DNA from: JAICMB01 sp035295125 | GTDB taxonomy: Bacteria; Acidobacteriota; Terriglobia; Bryobacterales; Bryobacteraceae | Assembly: GCA_035295125.1 (NCBI GenBank) | Contig: DATGJP010000064.1 | Span: forward strand, 1-64,000 | Length of the DNA: 64,000 nt | Reading direction: 5' to 3' | Shown: positions 61,466 through 64,000 of the stretch, one piece after another | How the letters are laid out: the number at the start of each line of letters is the position of its first letter | Position numbering within the stretch: position 1 is the first letter of the stretch | Made by a program: the position numbers and the translations under genes | The notes under the pieces: model-generated | What the model was told of the DNA's origin: nothing | Database searches by the model: none | Seen by the model: the letters and a program-made list of their open reading frames with translations, nothing else

Positions 61466-63189
61466 TTTGTTGCCGAAACATTGTAGCTGCCGAATGTAAA
61501 AGCGGGATAATTCGCGTCGCCTGAGTACGAAGCCGTCAAAGTATGCATTCCGGCGCCCATTATGGTCACTGGAATGGACGTGGTCGCGCCGTCGCCCAGG
61601 GTTGTCGTACCTACCGCGCTTGAGCCGTCGTAAATGGTCACGGTGCCAGTGGGGCGGGGAAGCGCGAGAGTCGCCGCGGGGTTAGATTGAAGCGCGGCCA
61701 GGTAAGAGCGGTAGGTGATCTCTTTCGTTGGGATGACCTGCACTGCCAGGGTGAGTGCCTGGCGGGACTCGATCTGCGCGGGGCCGGGGATCAATTCTCC
61801 CATGACCGGAGCGAAAATCGAGTCGGGACAATCGAGCGGCGGGTTGGAGGTGCTGACATTGTCGACAACCGTCACGCCCGTACCCTTGAGGAGCGAGCCG
61901 AAATTCACCGGGTCCGGACCCAGGGTGTAGGTAGTGTACTCTTCCGTGATGTCCGAGCTCTTGACGTTGTCTACTTGCACGTTGCTCAAGCTGATGGTTG
62001 TCGCAACGCTCGGATCGTGGCCTTCAATCAGAATCAGGCCCTCGGTGGTGGCGTGCACGTTATTAAGCACGATGTTCTGGTAGCTCGGGATGAGATTTCC
62101 GGTCGCACCCGAGGTATAGAAGGGGTCAAATACGATCGGGTGGCGGACATTCCTCATGCAGAAGTTGCTGTAGGTGATGTTCTGCACGAGTCCCCCGCGG
62201 CTCACGTCCGACTTGATGCGAATACCGTTCTGGTTCGTGTCCGCGGCTTCGCCGGCAATGGTGATGTGATCGAACAGTACATTGCTGACACCGTTCTGCG
62301 TCAGGCTACCAATGGAGGCTCCGTGACCGTTGCCGAAGAAATTATTCACCACGCTGATGTTCATGGCGCCCGGGGGATTACCACCTCCAACGGCCACATT
62401 GTCGTCACCGTCGCTGATATGGCTGTTCGTAATCGTTACGTTGCTGGAGTAGCCGGGGTCGATGCCATCGGTGTTACGGGCGTCGTACGGCGCGATGATT
62501 TTCACTCCCCAGGCTGTGAAGTTCGTATCCGTTCCCAAGGAGACATGGAAATTTGGCGAGTTCATCAGTGTGATTTTGTACAAAGTGAACCCGTTGGTGT
62601 TGTTCACCTGTAGCAGACGCGGGCAGTTTTGGTTGAGCTTTTGTGTATTGGCCTGGTCGGCGAGATCCCACCAACTCGCATTGGAAGGTGCACCGTTCAC
62701 CAACAACGGCAGGTAACCGCGGCCGTCAATGACGCCATAGCCCATGATGGCGGCTCCATTGGATCGATTGACGTTAATCAGAGCGACGCATCCGCTGCCG
62801 CTCGCGGCGATAGTGCCGCAAGACTGGCTGGAATTGGCGTCGTAGTCGCGAGGATTACGCGAGGCGTAGACTGTCACACCGGCGTCTACGAGCAGCGTGA
62901 CTGCGGGAGGGATGCGGATGGGTGCTGTCAGAAACGCATTGTTCGACCCGCTCGAGCGCAGTTCGACGGCTTGGCCCGTGGATGCGCAGGAATCGAGTGC
63001 GTTCTGAATACGGCTGGTATCGTATTGGGTCTCACTGGACGACGGTAATCCGGTGGGACCGGCGCTCAGTTGCGCGTCCAAAGACGTGCAGACCGGCGGA
63101 AAGGACGGTTCTGTGACGGTCCGGGCATCCTGTGCTGCCAAACCCGCGGTCACCAGTCCGACCGCGGCGATGAAGCGAAGCGACATCAT
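61444..63189 (-). CDS. Polygalacturonase, GH28, with C-terminal Ig-like domain
   Basis: A 581-residue exported enzyme (signal about 1-19) that hydrolyses alpha-1,4-galacturonan. GH28 catalytic motifs: NTDGID (239-244), DGDDN (260-264), GHG (288-290, catalytic His region) and RIK (324-326), on a right-handed parallel beta-helix. From about 490 follows a bacterial Ig-like (Big3-type) domain: PTGTVTIYDGSSAVGTTTLGDG to GMHTLTASYSGDANYPAFT. The ATG overlaps the stop of the pectinesterase gene upstream, so the two are coexpressed. Its C-terminus overlaps the convergent propeller gene by 22 bp. Confidence 0.95.
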   Translation of the reverse strand: MMSLRFIAAVGLVTAGLAAQDARTVTEPSFPPVCTSLDAQLSAGPTGLPSSSETQYDTSRIQNALDSCASTGQAVELRSSGSNNAFLTAPIRIPPAVTLLVDAGVTVYASRNPRDYDANSSQSCGTIAASGSGCVALINVNRSNGAAIMGYGVIDGRGYLPLLVNGAPSNASWWDLADQANTQKLNQNCPRLLQVNNTNGFTLYKITLMNSPNFHVSLGTDTNFTAWGVKIIAPYDARNTDGIDPGYSSNVTITNSHISDGDDNVAVGGGNPPGAMNISVVNNFFGNGHGASIGSLTQNGVSNVLFDHITIAGEAADTNQNGIRIKSDVSRGGLVQNITYSNFCMRNVRHPIVFDPFYTSGATGNLIPSYQNIVLNNVHATTEGLILIEGHDPSVATTISLSNVQVDNVKSSDITEEYTTYTLGPDPVNFGSLLKGTGVTVVDNVSTSNPPLDCPDSIFAPVMGELIPGPAQIESRQALTLAVQVIPTKEITYRSYLAALQSNPAATLALPRPTGTVTIYDGSSAVGTTTLGDGATTSIPVTIMGAGMHTLTASYSGDANYPAFTFGSYNVSATNHRLPRR

Positions 63190-64000
63190 TGAACACTTAC
63201 GGCGCCACTCACTGCGATCCTGACGCCATTGGGGTCGAATAATCGGAACTCATATTGCCCCGGGTTCGCGGGCATTGTAAACGTGAGCTGGCCGGTGTTG
63301 GCGTTGCCTAAAGGTTGTGAACTGAGCGCGTTCCCGTCCGGATCGCCCACTGTGTAGAGCCCGATATAAGCGCCGGAGGCACGATTGGCGGCGGCGCTCC
63401 AGTTAACGGATAGCATCGCTCCCACAGAGGTGGAGTCGGCAGTTGAGTTGACCGTGTAAGGCACCCATCCGCGAAGCGCCTGGGCTGGGTCGCTCCACTT
63501 CGCGGCGTCATCATCGGAGAGCTGAGTCGAAAAGGAGGCACGCTGGCTGACGTCGAGGGGATTGCCGTCGAGATCCGTGCTGCCATATTCCCCGAACTGA
63601 ACGTTTGGTGCCGAGGTTGAGTTGTTCAGAAGCCAGCCCACCGGGATGATGTGAGGACCCATGGCGTTGTTGATGTATACAACCTGGCTGTAGGGATAAA
63701 CGGTGGGATCTATGCGTCCCAGGTAGCTGCCGGTAACGCCGGGTTCGCTCGTCAGGCGATTGTTCAGGAAGATGTAGCCGGCTTGACTCTGAGGATTGCG
63801 GATCTGGGTGTAATAGCCGTTGGAGTTTGCGGCTTTCAGTTCGGAGTTCTGGATGAATACGGAACCCGTGCCCCACATGAAATCGACGTCGCCTTCGATA
63901 AAGCTGTCGGTGACGAAGCCGGTGCCTTGAAGCAACAGCGTGTCCTGGAAGCTATACAGGCTGACGCGGTTGAGTAGAATGCGCTGATTGTTGCCGCGAA
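63186..64000 (-). CDS. Pectinesterase (CE8), C-terminal part; runs off the window
   Basis: The reading frame is open from 64000 down to the stop at 63186, so about 271 C-terminal residues are visible. CE8 signatures: LYSFQDTLLLQGTGFVTDSF (QDTL region), the catalytic stretch IEGDVDFMWGTGSVF (Asp), NGYYTQIRNPQSQAGYIFLNNRL and SYLGRIDP (Arg of YLGRPW, here I instead of PW). A C-terminal domain of about 100 residues (from NSTADSTSVGAMLSVNWSA, ending VSGAVSVQ) looks like an Ig/fibronectin-like or carbohydrate-binding extension. It demethylates pectin ahead of the coupled GH28. Confidence 0.92.
   Translation of the reverse strand, partial: RGNNQRILLNRVSLYSFQDTLLLQGTGFVTDSFIEGDVDFMWGTGSVFIQNSELKAANSNGYYTQIRNPQSQAGYIFLNNRLTSEPGVTGSYLGRIDPTVYPYSQVVYINNAMGPHIIPVGWLLNNSTSAPNVQFGEYGSTDLDGNPLDVSQRASFSTQLSDDDAAKWSDPAQALRGWVPYTVNSTADSTSVGAMLSVNWSAAANRASGAYIGLYTVGDPDGNALSSQPLGNANTGQLTFTMPANPGQYEFRLFDPNGVRIAVSGAVSVQ

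Noticed and set aside
61687..62613. Plus-strand frame opposite the polygalacturonase
   Set aside because: Antisense of a GH28 gene with all catalytic motifs; no start signal and no domain.
1..64000. Search for CRISPR arrays, prophage, IS elements or integrases
   Set aside because: No regularly spaced repeats, transposase, integrase or phage structural genes were seen; the palindromic repeats are irregular and scattered.

Overview
The window is about 60% GC chromosomal DNA, most likely from an Acidobacteriota species of the Solibacter/Bryobacter type. That assignment is inferred from gene content: two large FtsX/MacB-type permeases of the kind found in acidobacterial genomes (one with a PadR regulator), an Oar-like TonB-dependent receptor with a carboxypeptidase-regulatory domain, an SBBP/'PCRVxDTR' repeat protein, a DUF433/DUF5615 pair, many small secreted proteins, and short palindromic intergenic repeats. 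No phage, transposase, integrase, rRNA or CRISPR array was seen. One tRNA (Arg, anticodon ACG) is present.

Layout. 1-6.4 kb: end of a giant beta-helix surface protein, a decayed 1.2 kb stretch, and a secreted SBBP-repeat protein. 6.5-11.2 kb: housekeeping and envelope genes (lytic transglycosylase, slipin, SPOR protein, lipA, lnt, tRNA-Arg). 11.5-13.2 kb: a DUF433 antitoxin-like gene with a frameshifted DUF5615 partner, and a secreted unknown. 13.4-18.4 kb: PQQ-type sugar dehydrogenase, PadR plus a large permease, and an NTF2-like protein. 18.7-23.9 kb: an ECF sigma factor, an RskA-like anti-sigma factor and an outer-membrane receptor on one strand. 24.3-31.8 kb: LacD-type aldolase, Uma2, then the tightly packed run Ldh-xseB-ispA-tlyA-nadK-symporter, with miaA divergent. 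32-41.7 kb: mutL and an efflux operon (three membrane-fusion proteins, one MacB-like permease, one TolC) that has no ATPase gene. 42-43.2 kb: a thioredoxin-fold protein interrupted by one in-frame TGA exactly where the redox-active Cys should be, with a hairpin suitable as a bacterial SECIS; I read it as a selenoprotein. 43.3-47.3 kb: DinB, an ExbB/TolQ-like protein, and a PadR-ATPase-permease drug-export operon with a perfect palindromic operator. 47.3-55.7 kb: GH27, topoisomerase IB, Uma2, GNAT, K+ channel, proS, and an ornithine cyclodeaminase-like/aminotransferase pair. 55.7-61.5 kb: second large permease and small secreted proteins. 61.4-64 kb: polygalacturonase (GH28) and pectinesterase (CE8), a pectin-degradation locus running off the window.

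The most interesting item is the candidate selenoprotein at 41992-43173 (TGA at 42664-42666). Secondary items are the ATPase-less three-adaptor efflux operon with a roughly 100-residue Ser/Thr/Gly insert in one adaptor, the two PadR operators, the dispersed hairpin repeats, the broken DUF433/DUF5615 pair, and a 44-codon CxxC mini-ORF. All functional calls come from reading motifs by eye; no database search was run.
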